NCBI GenBank assembly: GCA_012861695.1
Contig: JAAOOA010000028.1
Coordinates: 11,634,470-11,698,469, forward strand
Origin: Trematomus loennbergii
Lineage: Eukaryota > Chordata > Actinopteri > Perciformes > Nototheniidae
Direction of reading: 5' to 3'
Length of the DNA: 64,000 nucleotides
Shown piece after piece: positions 11,280 through 23,866 of this stretch (position 1 is the first letter of the stretch; each line of letters starts with the position of its first letter). The notes under the pieces are model-generated. The model saw only the letters and a list, made by a program, of their open reading frames with translations. It ran no database searches and was not told the origin of the DNA. The position numbers and the translations under genes were made by a program.

Positions 11280-11690
11280 TTGTTGCCTCTCAGGGAACAT
11301 ATGTAGGGACTGAGATAGACTATGCTCCTCTCAGTGGGAGGACACTGCAGTCACACAGAGGTGCTCTCAGCTCCTCCACACTCAACCACCATCTTATCTC
11401 CATTTGTAGTATACATGCACATTCAGGCCTGTGAATGAATGAAGTGTGTTCCTCTTGTGGTGTGTTTGTTGTGTGAGTCTGGGCATGCATCCACTTCCAT
11501 ATTCGTAATTGCTTCTGCAAGGATTTTTGTTTATTTTCTGAATAAGAAAAGTACAAAATGTACAAATGTGACCCACTAGGATTATTCTGGTTTTTACTGT
11601 GTGAGAATGTACAACTTTTTAAGAGGCTGCTGTATCCTCTCTGTTCACAAGAGGGCAGACAGATACAAGTGACGAGAAGAGAAGTCCACA
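11280..11690 (-). pseudogene. Fossil C1q intron 1 (relic 2)
   Basis: It is diverged but recognisable as intron 1 of a type I-like gene: 'cacacagaggtgctctcag' at about 11353, then a block near 11625-11665 matching the 'tcctctctgtcc...gaggaaaataaa' segment of the other copies. No exon was found. It probably marks another dead duplicate. Confidence 0.5.
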
Positions 11691-11699
11691 TTTTGGGAT

Positions 11700-13016
11700 C
11701 ATTACAAATGACCTCTACTTCTCCCTCACACTTAAATAAGGCAGGCAAACAGAGCTAAATAACATAATTAAACTTCGCTCTATTCTCACAAGCCTATCAT
11801 AGCGCTCCGCTAACCCTGTTAAATCTGCTCTCCCCCCTCTGACAGCTGTCATTTCAGGTGACTCGACGCAACCCTCCTCCACCCCTTTTCACCTCCTGTC
11901 CCTCTGAATCCAGGGTCAAGCTAAGCCACTCCCCTTCAGACCGAAACCAACTATCCATTCACCACCACCAGTGTCTAGACCCCGGGGGGTCAAAAGCTTT
12001 AGCTATAGCTTTGACTACAAAAAACGAATAATTATAAATGTATACATTTTCACAAGACTTTGATAGAAACAGGAATTTGATGTACTACTGCAACAAAATC
12101 TTTTTGGAATTTTGTAAAGTTGTATTTTTGGCCTGCATGATTTGGGGTGATTGGGAAAGTGTAAAAGTAGCTAATGAAGCAAATCATCAATATGTGATAG
12201 AGAACCACTGCACACTATTAGTGGTTCTCAACCTCTTCATATGGGCAGATCCCTAATCTACCACTAACTGTTCATGGACTAGCTTGACTTTACTAGCTGT
12301 TTTGACTAGCTAGCTAAAAACAGCTAGCAAAACACTGACTGTACCTTAATACAACACTGAGCTTTAGTAACTTTATTTAAAACATATAGCCTACAGTGAA
12401 AAACTCAATGATGCACAATATAAGACTCATTTTCAAACCACCTCCTAAGAAGGATGTTTTCAATTTATCCAAAGTTTACAATTACATGTACAGCATAATG
12501 GTACCTGTCCATTCTGCTGTTAGAGCCAAGCTAACTGTTTCCCTGATTCCAGTCCTCTCACTTTACTTAGCTAAAACCTGCTAAATCTAGCTTCAAATTT
12601 AGCCTACCGACATGCGGAAGTGGCATCAACTCTACTCTAGGCAGGAGAATAAATACGCCTATTTCCCAAAATGTTGATCAAATTCTTGAATAGTCCCTAC
12701 ATCTAGTTGGCACTATACTTAATGCTTAACTGATGACAACACAATAACATTACTTATTTGTACATATCTTTGCATGTATGTCACATGACAATGTTAAATT
12801 GTGATTTCACATGTATTTAGTCTTTCATTGTAAAATCAACCATCTCCCCAGTGCATTTACGATTGAGCTGATACCCGAAGCATATTTAGTTTCAACACAC
12901 CTGAAACATAAAAGCTAAAACTCAAATTGAGCTGGTAAGTCGTTTATCCTAAGGTTGGAATTCTGCAGGTATTAACATTTAATCAATACTGAATGTATAA
13001 GCCACTTGGTGCTTGA
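11700..13016. other. Intergenic stretch with nothing recognised
   Basis: It is AT-rich with short open frames lacking any domain. A C-rich segment at about 11830-11990 looks transposon-like but could not be assigned. Confidence 0.5.
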
Positions 13017-13332
13017 CAGTGGCGGTTCTAGACCAAATTTGACTGGGGGGGCCAGGCTGGGGCCAGTTATTTTCTGAGAGCGGCACAATAAATGCAGGAC
13101 GAAAAAGACAAAGACAAGTAATTGTGCATAAGAAAACAATGCAATACAGTTATTGGTACACATATTTATTTCAGATACTTATAGTTACAGTTTTACGCTC
13201 TAATGGGTCCGACTAGAATGACAAATAACGTTAGTTCCACCTATTCCGTCAGCCAAGAAATCAGATTAATCATAAACTTTTCATTTTCAGGGGGGCCACA
13301 GGGGGGTCCAAAGTCAGTGTTACGGGGCACTG
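13017..13332. mobile_element. Probable short hAT-like non-autonomous element
   Basis: It begins CAGTGGCGGTTCTAGACC and ends in GGGGCACTG, the CAG...CTG ends typical of fish hAT elements, with G-runs near both ends. I could not find a convincing 8-bp target duplication. Confidence 0.4.
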
Positions 13333-14119
13333 CTTTTGGTGTTGTTGCTAAAGAATGATGATAGTAATGATGATGATGACCCTGCATCTTCAGTAAAAAT
13401 TTTTTAGAATCAAATCCTCCTTCAGCCTTTCATGCATGTTGTCTGGTCCCCGGAGTGAACATTTGTGGCGCATAGTTGCTGTGACTGTTGTGTCTACAGA
13501 CTCAGTACAACCCAATTAAGGCAGATTATACCACCATTTCTGTCTCTGTGGTGTTGTACGCGCTGTGCATCACAATCACATGGCTGCCGGTCTAATCTGC
13601 AGCATAGGGAAAAGACTGTGGACTTGGAGTGAGGGAGCGTGGTGTGTTAAATTGTGATTTAGGGAGAAGATAGGAGAGAGGGATGAGAGAAAACAAAGTA
13701 AACAGACAGACAAAAGATGTGAAGGAAAAAGCATAGCAGAGGAAAATACATAGAAGTGATCTAGCAGCGAGAGGTGCTGCTGCAGCAGTGATGTCACAGA
13801 CAGCTTGGAAAGGTTTCCCCCCTTATCATCTCTCATTCACTCAACGGGAGGTTAGTGCTGATAACTAGCCTTTTAAACACAAGGGTTAAACGTGCAACAC
13901 AAACATCGTTTAACAGAGCTGTAACAGTGTGACATATGTATGGAGGTTTGTGTCTAAGCATTACAGTTTCAGAACTCTATTATAGGTTCTTACTGGAGAC
14001 ATTTAATCAGAGTGATTTGCCTCAGGGTAACAGTGTTATCGCCCTTTGGGATTCCAGCCACAATGTAACAGTTCTAGTCTTTTGATTCAGTTGGAGCAAG
14101 TATTTTATTACTTTTAAAC
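13333..14119. other. Intergenic stretch with nothing recognised
   Basis: Includes a purine-rich segment at about 13620-13770. No exon, RNA gene or clear repeat was identified. Confidence 0.45.
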
Positions 14120-15690
14120 ACCTCTCTTACCTCAGGATGTGTCCCAGCTGCCTTCAAACATGCCGTGGTTAAGCCATTCTCGTAATTTTAGGCTCATCTC
14201 CCAGCTACCTTTTTTATCAAAAGCCTGGAGCGAGTAGTCTACACCCAGCTGCAGTCTTTTTTAACCATCCATGGAATCCATGAAAAGTTTCAGTCTGGCT
14301 TCAAACCCATGTACAGCACTGAAACAGCCCTTTTAAGAGTTTTTAATGATCTCCTAGCCGCCGACTCAGGTAGCCCAGCTGTCTTGGTGCTGTTAGACCT
14401 GACAGCTGCCTTTGACACTGTGGACCATAGCATCCTGCTGTCACGGCTTGAACAGTCCGCTGGCATCACAGGCTCTGCCCTTGCATGGTTCAGGTCCTAC
14501 CTGACAGACCGTAGCTTCTCAGTGCAGCTAGGTGCCTTCTCCTCTGCCAAAGCCCCTCTTACCTGTGGGGTTCCCAAGGCTCGATTCTGGGCCCCATCCT
14601 TTTTCTACTGTACATACTGCCCTTAGGTTCAATTCTCACAAAACATAACATTCCCTTCCACTGCTACGCCGACGATGTACAGATCTATCTGCCTCTCAAA
14701 GCAAATGTCAAACACTCACTACAGCAGCTGATGGACTGCTTAGCAGAGATAAAATCCTGGCTGAGCAAAAACGTTCTCAACCTCAACGAGAGCAAGACTG
14801 AGGTCATCTTTTTTGGACCGCAACCTCCAGCCTCTCCAGTTGATATTCTGGGCTTTATCAAAAAAAACATCCTCCCCTCGGTCATGAACCTTGGAGTGAC
14901 CTTCACTAGCACTTTTAAATTTGACAAGCAGGTCAGCACCGTAGTAAAATCCTGCTTTTTTTAAATAAGACTATTGGCCAAAACCAAGTCGTATTTATCT
15001 TTTAATGACTTAGAAAGGTTATTAACGCCTTTGTAACCTCGAGACTGGATTATTGTAACGCTCTGTATGTGGGTATGGACCAGGCCTCAATTAAACGCCT
15101 ACAGCTAGTCCAAACGCTGCTGCACGTTTGCTGACTGGCCACAAAAAGCGTGACCACATCACCCCTATTCTGGCCTCACTACACTGGCTTCCAGTTCGGT
15201 TCAGAATTGATTTTAAAATCCTTTTATTTGTTTTTAAAGCACTAAATGGGCTGGCTCCGGCCTATATAGCTGAACTGCTCCAGCGCTACACCCCAGCCAG
15301 AGCTTTAAGGTCTGCTGACCAGTTGCTGCTGGTAGTGCCCAAGACCAGGCTAAAAACCCGAGGGCACCGAGCCTTCGCAGCAGCTGGCCCTAGGCTCTGG
15401 AACACTCTGCCCCTCCATGTGAGGTCGGCCCAGACCCTAGGTTTTTTTAATCTAAACTAAAAACACACTTCTTCTCTCTGGCTTTCTAGTTAGAGCGGAG
15501 CACGACTCCTGACTTTTCCGTGTGTTTTATTTTTATTTTGTTTTTAAGATATATCTGTTGTAATTTATTGTCGTTTATTGTGATTGTAGTAATGTGTTTT
15601 TATTACATGTACAGCACTTTGGCTCGACCAAAAATCGCTTTTAAATGTGCTATATAAATAAAACCTGATTTGATTTGATTTGATACTTGT
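14120..15690 (+). mobile_element. L2-type LINE fragment with broken reverse transcriptase
   Basis: Successive plus-strand frames carry reverse-transcriptase blocks in order. These are LLDLTAAFDTVDHSILLSRL (about 14392), HCYADDVQIYLPL with the catalytic YADD (about 14660), LNLNESKTEVIFFGP (about 14775), and the C-terminal LNGLAPAYIAELL and GPRLWNTLP blocks (15128-15460). Frameshifts at about 14570 and 14960 split the frame. The 3' end carries 'gtgctatataaataaaacc' and the TGATT repeats typical of L2. The 5' half (endonuclease) is missing, as in most truncated insertions. Confidence 0.85.
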
Positions 15691-16019
15691 ATGTGAATGG
15701 CTCATGGCACAGGGGGAATGTGGTTTTAAAAAATATATAAAATGTAATCGTCCTTTTCTTTCTAGTAAGCTATTCAGGATGGGAGTTTAATAGGTGGAAG
15801 CACTACAAGGCAAGGAAGGTCTAACACATTACTTACTCAAGTTGCATTTTTAGGAAATGTAGGATCCAGGAGGATTTATGGATGTTTTCCCATATTAAAG
15901 GTCTGGATATCTTGGACAGTCTTGCTTCAAGTTTTCCAATTTTTGAATAAATGACTTGTCAGTGCTCCAATTTTGTGGAAGTGTAAGTGATTAGAAAACC
16001 CCTTAAAGGTGGGGTAGGT

Positions 16020-16374
16020 AAGTTTGAGAAACCGGCTCGAGATCACTAGAATTTGAAAATACACAACCGGAGAAAATCTGCCTCTTCCTTATAGAGCCCC
16101 TCCTCCAACACACACGAACGCGCACATGACCAATGAGGGCACGAGATAAGTTTGTGCCCCGATGGAAGGCTGACAGGCAGGTAGGCCATCCAGTTATTTT
16201 AGCCGGGCTGGCTAAAATGATTGGTCGTACTTTTTACAGTATTACGGCTTCCACAGATGACATTATTTTATGGATTTTTTGTCAAAGCACTTAAGATATT
16301 CATTGCTTTTGGGATGTTAAGAGCATTCCATGGAATATAACAAAAAGTGTATCTCGAGCCGGTTTCTCAAACTT
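16020..16374. mobile_element. MITE with 24-bp terminal inverted repeats
   Basis: Perfect inverted repeats lie at 16020-16043 (containing 'tgagaaaccggctcgagat') and 16351-16374. The interior is non-coding. Its right end abuts the point (about 16380) where homology to the type I gene units begins, so it lies at a rearrangement or insertion boundary. Confidence 0.75.
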
Positions 16375-16519
16375 CAAAAAATCCAATATTTTATCTAGAA
16401 TTTTTGAAGATCATTCCAGACTTGCTACCTTCAGGTTATAAAGCAGACCACTACAGAGAGAATAACAGAAAACCAATGAAGGTGCAGTGGGTATTCCATT
16501 ATCAAAAACCAGGTGTTCT

Positions 16520-19454
16520 TCAGAGTTTCATGTACACCTGGTCTCCCACTTCAAGCTGCAGAGTCAAGCCGTTGGTTGCCGTCTCATGGCGGTTTCCAGC
16601 TGCATGGTTGTACACAATAACCATCTGCTCTCCATTCTTCATCAGGCCCAGCCCCATTGGTTTAGATGAAAAAGTATGACCAGAGAAGCTGAAGTAATAG
16701 ACTCCTTTGACAGGAGCAGTGAAAATACCTGGGGATGAAAAAGAGAGAAAGTTACTGTTAATCTGTTGTGCATTGAGCCTTAAGGCCCTGACACACCAAG
16801 CAGTCACCAGAGAACTCGCCGACGCCGACTGTTGCGTCGCCGTGTTCTCCTGCGTCTTGGCCATGTGTCGCACTGGAACACACCGCAAAGACTTCCGCCG
16901 AGCACGTACGAACTGCATGCGTGAGTGGCAATAACTCTCCTTACCAGCAGGCGGCGGTAGTGTGTATTCGTCATTCAAAAGAGGCAACAACCGGAAGACA
17001 GAGAAGAAGAACAGACTGCGTGATCTAAACAAATAGCGTGTGCGTTCCATTTTCACTCTCGTCCATCGAAAACATGTTTCGTGCGGTACTGGAGCTATCA
17101 GCCATTGGAGTGTTGCTTGTGAAAACATTCTTAAGCAACCGTTTCGCTTCTCATGCACTGTTTCGCTAAATGGTGTTCCCAACTCCCCTGATCTGAGAAT
17201 CAACGCACTAGCCCACTGCGCCATAGCTGAATGTCCTCCTAGTGCACCATTGTGTTTTATTAAACCAAATATCTCTCAGAGGGGCGTGGGGAGTGGCTCC
17301 TTATTTTCATCTAAAGTAACAGACCCAGAATCATTACTTCTTAAACAGGGCTGAAACAGAGGGTTATGGGATGCTACAATGATCTGTTTGGTATTTGAGC
17401 CAAACACTTCAGAGACATGTTTTGTATATATCTGAGACCTATAATATATTATTGGAAAAGAGTATAATAGGGGACCTTTAACACACATCATGTTGCTCAG
17501 TTTACCTGTTCCAGGGTTGTATGCGCCGGTGTTTGTGAAGACCTTCTTGTAGGTCAGTGTGGTGTCAGCGTTGAAAGGTCCAACAACTCCAACGGGGCCT
17601 AAAGTTGCTCCAAATGCCACATGCTGACCTTGAAAGGTTACATAAAAACATTTTTGTTTAAAAAGTGTCATCAAGTTGAAAACAATGCAAGCCATAGGCC
17701 TACCTAAAATAAATGAAAACATAGTGTTATTTACTTTATATTCTTACCTTGATCTGCCCTCAGATCCTCTACTTGTTTCTCAGTGTCTTTCAGTTTGGTC
17801 TTCAGGCTCTCTATGGTGTGAGGGAAGAGTGAAGAAAAGATCTCACATATCCAGATACTGAAATAGACTAAATGCTCTGCCTCTCACACTGTACACTGCG
17901 GACACAGCAGACACACAGAGGTGCTCTCAGTCCCCCCATTCATCCACTGTATTATCTCCATTTAGCTAGATACGCTTAGGCCAATGAATTCAATATGTGT
18001 GCATCCACTTTGTGATTATTTCTATAAGGCTGGGTATTTGTATTCTAGGTGAAAGAAATGACTAACTTAATAAGACTTTACGCTGATCAGGCCTTAATGC
18101 TGATATCAAACTGAAATGTTTCCTTGGATACTGATGCTGTCTCCTCTCTGTCCTCCAGAAGGCAGGCAAGTACAACTGAGGAAAATAAAAGCTGTACAGT
18201 CCTATCAATATGCTTCCATTCAAGCAGCCTTTAATAAAGCATTTCAGGATTCTTTAAACTGCAGATCTGTGCTTACATAAAAACCTCCTGTTAAATCCTG
18301 TGAACAAGTGTTTTTATAATTGAGACATAAAACAATAAATCATGAATAGTTCCTAGTGTGAAATCAATATATGTTTTGGATTTCGGATTTTAAACATTGG
18401 TGCGTCGATTATATATTGATTGTGTCTGATGTTATTTACACTGGTAGAAGATCACATTTACTTAGTACAATGTTGAGGTACTTCCTATTTTATGCAACTT
18501 TATGCTTAATTTCTGAGTTAAATATTTAACTTTTTTCCTTTGCCTGGTTATTTGACACTTTTCGTTACTTTGCAGATTAAGATGATTGATATAAAATATC
18601 AATCAACTAATCAATGATGATGTTTTATAATACATTAAGCTTCCCAGCAGTATTTATTCAAAATTACTCTACCTTAAACAGCTACAACATTAAAGTGATG
18701 AACACATGAATGCCTCAATAATTATAATCCAACAACATAATATAGATTTCTCTGAAACTGGCTATTCTGCCAAATGTATTCCTATTACTTTTTGTTATTT
18801 AATTTTTTATAAAGCTGATACTTTTATAATTTTCCTTCAGTCACATCGTGAATGACACAACACATTTTCCGAGGGGTAAATTAAGTTAACAAGCCATATA
18901 TAAAGTTTTATATAAATATATAGATACAATATTATGAAATAGGTTATCCTCCAAAATTAATTCTATAAGTATATTTTGATGCTAATTAATTTACACTTTT
19001 ACTTATTTGAATTTGAATGCAGGACTTTTACTTGTAACAACGCACTTCTACACTGTAGTTTTAGATTTTGTCTTGTAACATTTTAGTGCAGAAGTGAGAA
19101 GATAGTTTTTTGTTCTCATGTGTTTCTTGAAAAAGAGACATCATTGTCAACAAAACCACCTGCTTGCGTATACTTCAACATTACAAGATTTTCTGCAGCA
19201 TTAGGGTAATGCATTATACGAAATACCAACTACTGTGTTGAAAGATAAATGCGATCATGAATCATCTAAAAATAGGTTTGTCTTTTCTTACCGGTCATCT
19301 GCTTGTGATCCATCAACTCTTTTTCAGTCTTTGTCAGTCTGGCCTCCATCTCTTCAATTTTGTTGTCAATGTTTGTCCAAAGATAAGGGTTGAGTGCCTG
19401 GTACACAGGCAGGTAGAGGAGGCAAAGAGCCAATGCAGCAACCAAAGTCTTCAT
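16520..19454 (-). pseudogene. Type I C1q-domain gene with premature stop (gene A)
   Basis: Four exons: 19454-19292 (163 nt), 17810-17748 (63 nt), 17628-17506 (123 nt) and 16728-16520, all with GT-AG introns in phase 1. The predicted product is 185 aa. Residues 1-20 are a signal peptide ([20 protein letters not shown]). Residues 33-76 are a coiled coil, and the C1q domain starts at about residue 78. A one-base deletion relative to units B and C ('cttcagag' for 'cttccagag' near 16525) creates a TGA right after GDQVYMKL, removing about 30 residues and the last strands of the C1q fold. The usual polyadenylation signal is also gone, because homology to the other units stops at about 16380. The mature part has no cysteine, unlike type II. 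The last intron carries transposon DNA. Probably a dead gene, unless the deletion is a sequencing error. Confidence 0.8.
16790..17484. mobile_element. Composite transposon insertion in the last intron of gene A
   Basis: About 700 bp is absent from the corresponding intron of type II gene 2. The first part starts 'ggccctgacacaccaagc', a common fish repeat. The second part (from about 17170) is the TTAA-type repeat ending 'gtataataggggacctttaa'. The same composite sits in units B (about 38070-38770) and C (about 46425-47127), so it predates their duplication. Confidence 0.65.
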
Positions 19455-19491
19455 ATTTGAGTCTTGGTGGACCTGTACTTAATCAACAATG

Positions 19492-19500
19492 CTTTATATA
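19492..19500 (-). promoter_or_regulatory. TATA box of gene A
   Basis: Minus-strand TATATAAAG, about 40 nt upstream of the ATG, conserved in all later type I copies. Confidence 0.6.
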
Positions 19501-19652
19501 CCATCCCGAAGAGGAAATGTTCTTGCTCTTGCACAAGTTTTAGGAAGCTCACATACCTGGCTGCATTCCATTTTTCGCCCAGCCTGGGTCCTTCCGCACT
19601 ATAAACAGGGGCTGCGTTTCACTTCTCTTATTTTTCATTTCCTCGCTCCTCG

Positions 19653-20712
19653 GGTTGCATTCGAATAGTCCATTTAGCTTAGGAACCTTCCTAACGGAGT
19701 GAAATGACCCGGAAGTCCCTCAGTGGCAGCCATGATAAGTGTCGTTCGAATTCTCTAAATTAAAAGGAAAGGAGGTTTCAAACTTCCTTTATAACCTCCT
19801 TTAGCTTAGGAACCACTGGACCTCCCTAACCGAAAGGAGAGGAGAAAATGCTGCCCCACAATGCCTTGCGGCCGCGGCATTTGCCGTCACCCAACAGTCG
19901 GCCGTCCACGGAAACAACCGATTATGAATGAGAAATGATATCATGAAAGTTACGGTGCTTATTAAGCATTTTAAAACGTATGTGGTAAGTTGCCAAAGTG
20001 CTTTGTTTTGAACGTTCATCAGTATTATAATCAAAAAGAGAAATATGAACGTTAGTTTTGACTGAAATGATCAAATAAAGTCAACATTTCACAGTCTTTA
20101 CTGAGCTGTGTGGGGTTTGTTCAACTTTTAAAAGATGTTTGAATGGTGATATACACAGTGATAGATGTTAAGGACTAACGGTTATAATAAATACATTTGT
20201 ATTGATTTTAAGATCTTTTCATACAATCATACGTATTGGGATCATTTGTATTAATGAGGACCGGAGGGAGAGGGTGACGAGCATAAGTTTCACTTTCCTT
20301 TTTTATTTCAATTCCAACTTTGGTCATGAAGAATATGTTTCTCTGTTGTCCCCGTTCATAAAGCATACAACAACAGCATCAGAGCACGGTGCAGAGTCTC
20401 TAGATGAGTTTACAGTAGTCCCTCGTTCTTATTAAACATCCATGTTGTAGTCCGCTGTATAGAAAACTGTAGTTTCCATAGTTTCCCCACAGCAGCAGGC
20501 GCACATTTATGACCTCTGCTGGCGCATCATAAACACGTCGGATAGTGAAAGTGCAGTCGGATTCTCTAAAGTACCGCAGTCTCTTCTCCTAAATCCTTTT
20601 GAATTCTCCTATCCACTATCCCTTAACCCCATGACGTTTCACTCCGAGGTCAAGGAATAGACGATGGGGTTAGAACTTAGGAGCTGTTTTTTTGGAGTAT
20701 TCGAACGCAACC
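19653..20712. mobile_element. Nested DNA element A (1060 bp) with TCG duplication
   Basis: It starts GGTTGCATTCGAATAGTCC and ends with the inverted copy GGAGTATTCGAACGCAACC (17 of 19 match). TCG flanks it on both sides (19650-19652 and 20713-20715). The empty site is 'ctcctcggtctcgg' in units B and C (near 42175 and 50533). A 3-bp duplication suits PIF/Harbinger-type elements, but no transposase is seen. Confidence 0.75.
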
Positions 20713-21025
20713 TCGGGGTGTTTCTCAATCGCGAGTACGCTTGCTTGGTAGCACATGTCTGCCGAGCATCTTGCTTCAGAAGCGAGTCAAGAATACTTCC
20801 TGACATTCGGAAAACAAAGAGAGGAACACGCTAGCAAGTGTGCAGGTGTGCGTCATATGAGAGGCCCCGCCTTACATCTTCCGCCACAGATTTGGGGAAA
20901 TTGGTCCGTGCGCAAAGCATTGTGGGGATTTTAAGACCGCGAAGTCTACTCATGTGCACACTCGATATTTCTCCAAACGGAGTACGCCGGCTCTGTAGAT
21001 TTCCAAGTATACTGGAGATTGGAAC

Positions 21026-21802
21026 TGTTAGAAATTAAAATCAATGTTAAACAGCATAATTCAGTCTAAAATATATCGTCAGTTTAAAGCTGTTTTATTG
21101 TGGAAAAACCCGGAAGTTCTCAGGAAATCAATGCCAAGCTTTTATTCTGAAAATCCTTTATCCGGTTAGCATGTGACTAAATATTACGTTTTCTGAATGT
21201 AAAGTGAAAATGACTTGGAGTGTTATACACCAAAACGTACGGACCTTAACACTACATCGATAGACGTTGAGATATTATTACTGCTGAATATTAAATGAAG
21301 GTACAATTGATCATAGAGTGTTTACACATTACGTGAGTAGCTATGACGTCAGAGGGAGTTACCATAAATGAGAACTGTGCCGTAAGTGTTGCTAGAACTT
21401 CTAAACTAAGTATTACAGCTGTTTATAAGGTATTAAATAGAAAGTCATCACAGAGATAAGGAGGAGAAAAGGTTTAAGGAAGTAGGCAGAGAATACCAAT
21501 GTCGAAATCATCTGTTCTCGCACGATATCGAACCAAAACAGATGAGAAGGGCGGTCCCACTATCTGCACAGCGTGAGACAACGAGACGAGGATAAAAACA
21601 GATGAAAGACGACCACTCGCTCTCTTTTCTTCGCTGCAGCCCACCCTGAAGACAACACCGGCTTTGTCTCTCCATTACCCATGCTTGTTCTTTAACCACG
21701 TTACTTAATTAAACTCAACCAATTTGAACCTTTTCGGAGACTCCATTAGTCTCTTCATTCTAAGCTCCTCTCCTGGGCGCGAGAACATCGAATACTTCAA
21801 CA
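21026..21802 (+). repeat. 5' LTR
   Basis: It starts TGTTAGAAAT and ends TTCAACA. It matches the 3' LTR with about five visible differences (for example 'ctcttcattctaagc' here against 'ctcttttctaagc'). A TATA-like 'gaggataaaaac' occurs in its second half. Confidence 0.9.
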
Positions 21803-21804
21803 GT

Positions 21805-21822
21805 TGGCAACCACGCGCAGGA
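21805..21822 (+). promoter_or_regulatory. Candidate primer-binding site
   Basis: TGGCAACCACGCGCAGGA begins three bases after the 5' LTR; TGG is the complement of a tRNA CCA end. The tRNA species was not assigned. Confidence 0.5.
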
Positions 21823-22189
21823 CCTCGTGAACCCGGGAGAACTAACCAAGCCAGCTGTTCAACGGATCCGCGGCCCTCCGTCACACAACAAGAGCTCACA
21901 CACAGTGGTAAGAAGAACCGGTTAAATCAAATCTTCACTAGCTTATGCAGGAAACTTTAGGTTTGTGTGTTTGATGGCGGCCAGCGGATCCGGAGAATAA
22001 CTGTGCATTTAATGTTAAATATCTAAATTTAAACCAAACCACGTGGCGTTGTTTTACACCAAGCAAGGGTAAGTCTCTATTCCTTTCTTTGTTCATTAAT
22101 TAACTGCATGATTATAATGTGTGTGTTTTACAAGCCGGATATATATTAATGTGCTTTTGAGCCGGTATTTATATATTATATTGTGTTTG

Positions 22190-22420
22190 ACGACTTATAG
22201 ATGGACTCTTGTCGTTTGTATATTCTCAAGACAGATGGTATCTTCTTGACAGAGAAATAGATAGTATCTTTTCTCGTTTTTATTAGCAAGTTAAAGATGG
22301 ACTCTTCTTGTTAAAGAGAATTGATGGAATCGTCTCGTTTTTAGTCTCAAGATCAGATGGAATCGTCTTGTTTCATTGTCCCAAATAAGTGAGATGGTCT
22401 CTTGTTTAATTGGTGATAAG
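22190..22420 (+). repeat. Degenerate tandem repeat in the retroviral leader
   Basis: Variants of 'agatggaatcgtcttgttt' / 'agatggactcttcttgtta' recur about five times at roughly 40-55-bp spacing. There is no coding potential. Confidence 0.6.
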
Positions 22421-23866
22421 AGTCTGTGGAAGTCTGAAGTATACTCTTTAATCATTGCGTGTGCATTACGGAAGGAAATGCGGCAATCGTGCGTTAGATA
22501 GACGATATTCTTCTAATAGTGTTTGACTGGCTTCCCATTTGGTCGCACAATAGCGTGAGAGTTGCCCAGACGACCATAGGCTAAATAGTTTTGATGGTCT
22601 CTAACTATTTTGTATTAACTTGTTTAAATTCTATAGCATATTGAGAGCGTCGTGCTGTTATACTGCTCTGAAGTTTAGCCTGGAATGAGGTTTTTTGTTG
22701 AGATCAACACCTCAGAGACAGCCATTCTTCTTGCAAAAAACTCTTTGTTCTCCAGGTCAGCATTTGAAATCAGTTGCCATCTTGTTTTGACCTTATGTTG
22801 ACAAACAATTACATGGCAGTCGCCATTCTGTGAAATGCAAATTCAGAAGACCAGTTGTTGTCTTTTTTGAAATCCATTCAGTTTCACTCACATGAGGCTA
22901 ATTCAATATGCATGACCTCCATAGTGTGTAGAAAAAATCATTCTTCTTGAGTCAAAGTTGGAATTAGATATTCCATTTTGCTGAATCAGGTTATCTATAC
23001 CGTTGGAGTTATAGTTATATGGTTTTTGAAGAAAAAGATTATTGTATTTTCTAAAAAGCTCAAATCTGATTTTTGAAATATTAGTCCCTGCAAAGGAGTT
23101 TGACCTGCTTATGCTTATACTGTGCAATGTGGTTTGGCCGGGATATGCTTTGTTGATTAATCCTAAAAATTGTGATTGCAAGTGTATTCGCTGGTTTAAG
23201 TTTGACTGTTTAATCATAAAGTGAATTTCTTTCCCATATCAAAGGTAGTTATTAAGAAAATAAGCTTCTTGTTAAAAAGAAGTCCGTTTTTAGAAGAGCT
23301 ACCAAGGGTGGAAAAAAGCTGGAAAATTACAACAGCGCACTCTGCTGGTTGTACAGAATTGTTGCACAAAAAATAGGGGTAAAAAGAAAAACGTATAAAT
23401 ACAACACCAATTGATTATAATTATGCTAAAGTTTACTTTCAAGTGTTATAGATGAACACGTACTTCATCACACATAGATAGAATCACAGGTGGTTCCTGA
23501 TATTAAGATAAGAAACCTTACATAATAGTCTTTCAACCTAGACTGTAGAATATCTAAACACCACACAATTGAAGTAAAAACATAGTTTATGACATTAGCA
23601 TAATTTTATGCACTTTAGAATACACTATACACAGTAAAGCTAGATTTTTACGAGATTTCTATTTGCATATTTCAAAGCCAAGCCACTGTACAATTTAAAA
23701 ATAAATAAATAAAAACAATTTTTACTTTATTAATCTTTAAAAAAAAAAAAAAAAAAAAGAATTAAAAAAAAAAAAAAGAATCCCAGGTATTGAAGTTAAG
23801 TTCGGATGACATAGGATATTTTTTATCAGGAGCGAAGGTACTATTCAGAAGATTAGTGATTCATCT

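Noticed and set aside
13576..13836. 86-codon minus-strand frame with a hydrophobic stretch
   Set aside because: It is the complement of a purine-rich low-complexity stretch, without splice or homology support.
16707..17354. Plus-strand frames of 75-104 codons in the last intron, repeated in three units
   Set aside because: They lie in transposon DNA and on the opposite strand to the gene, with no recognisable domain.
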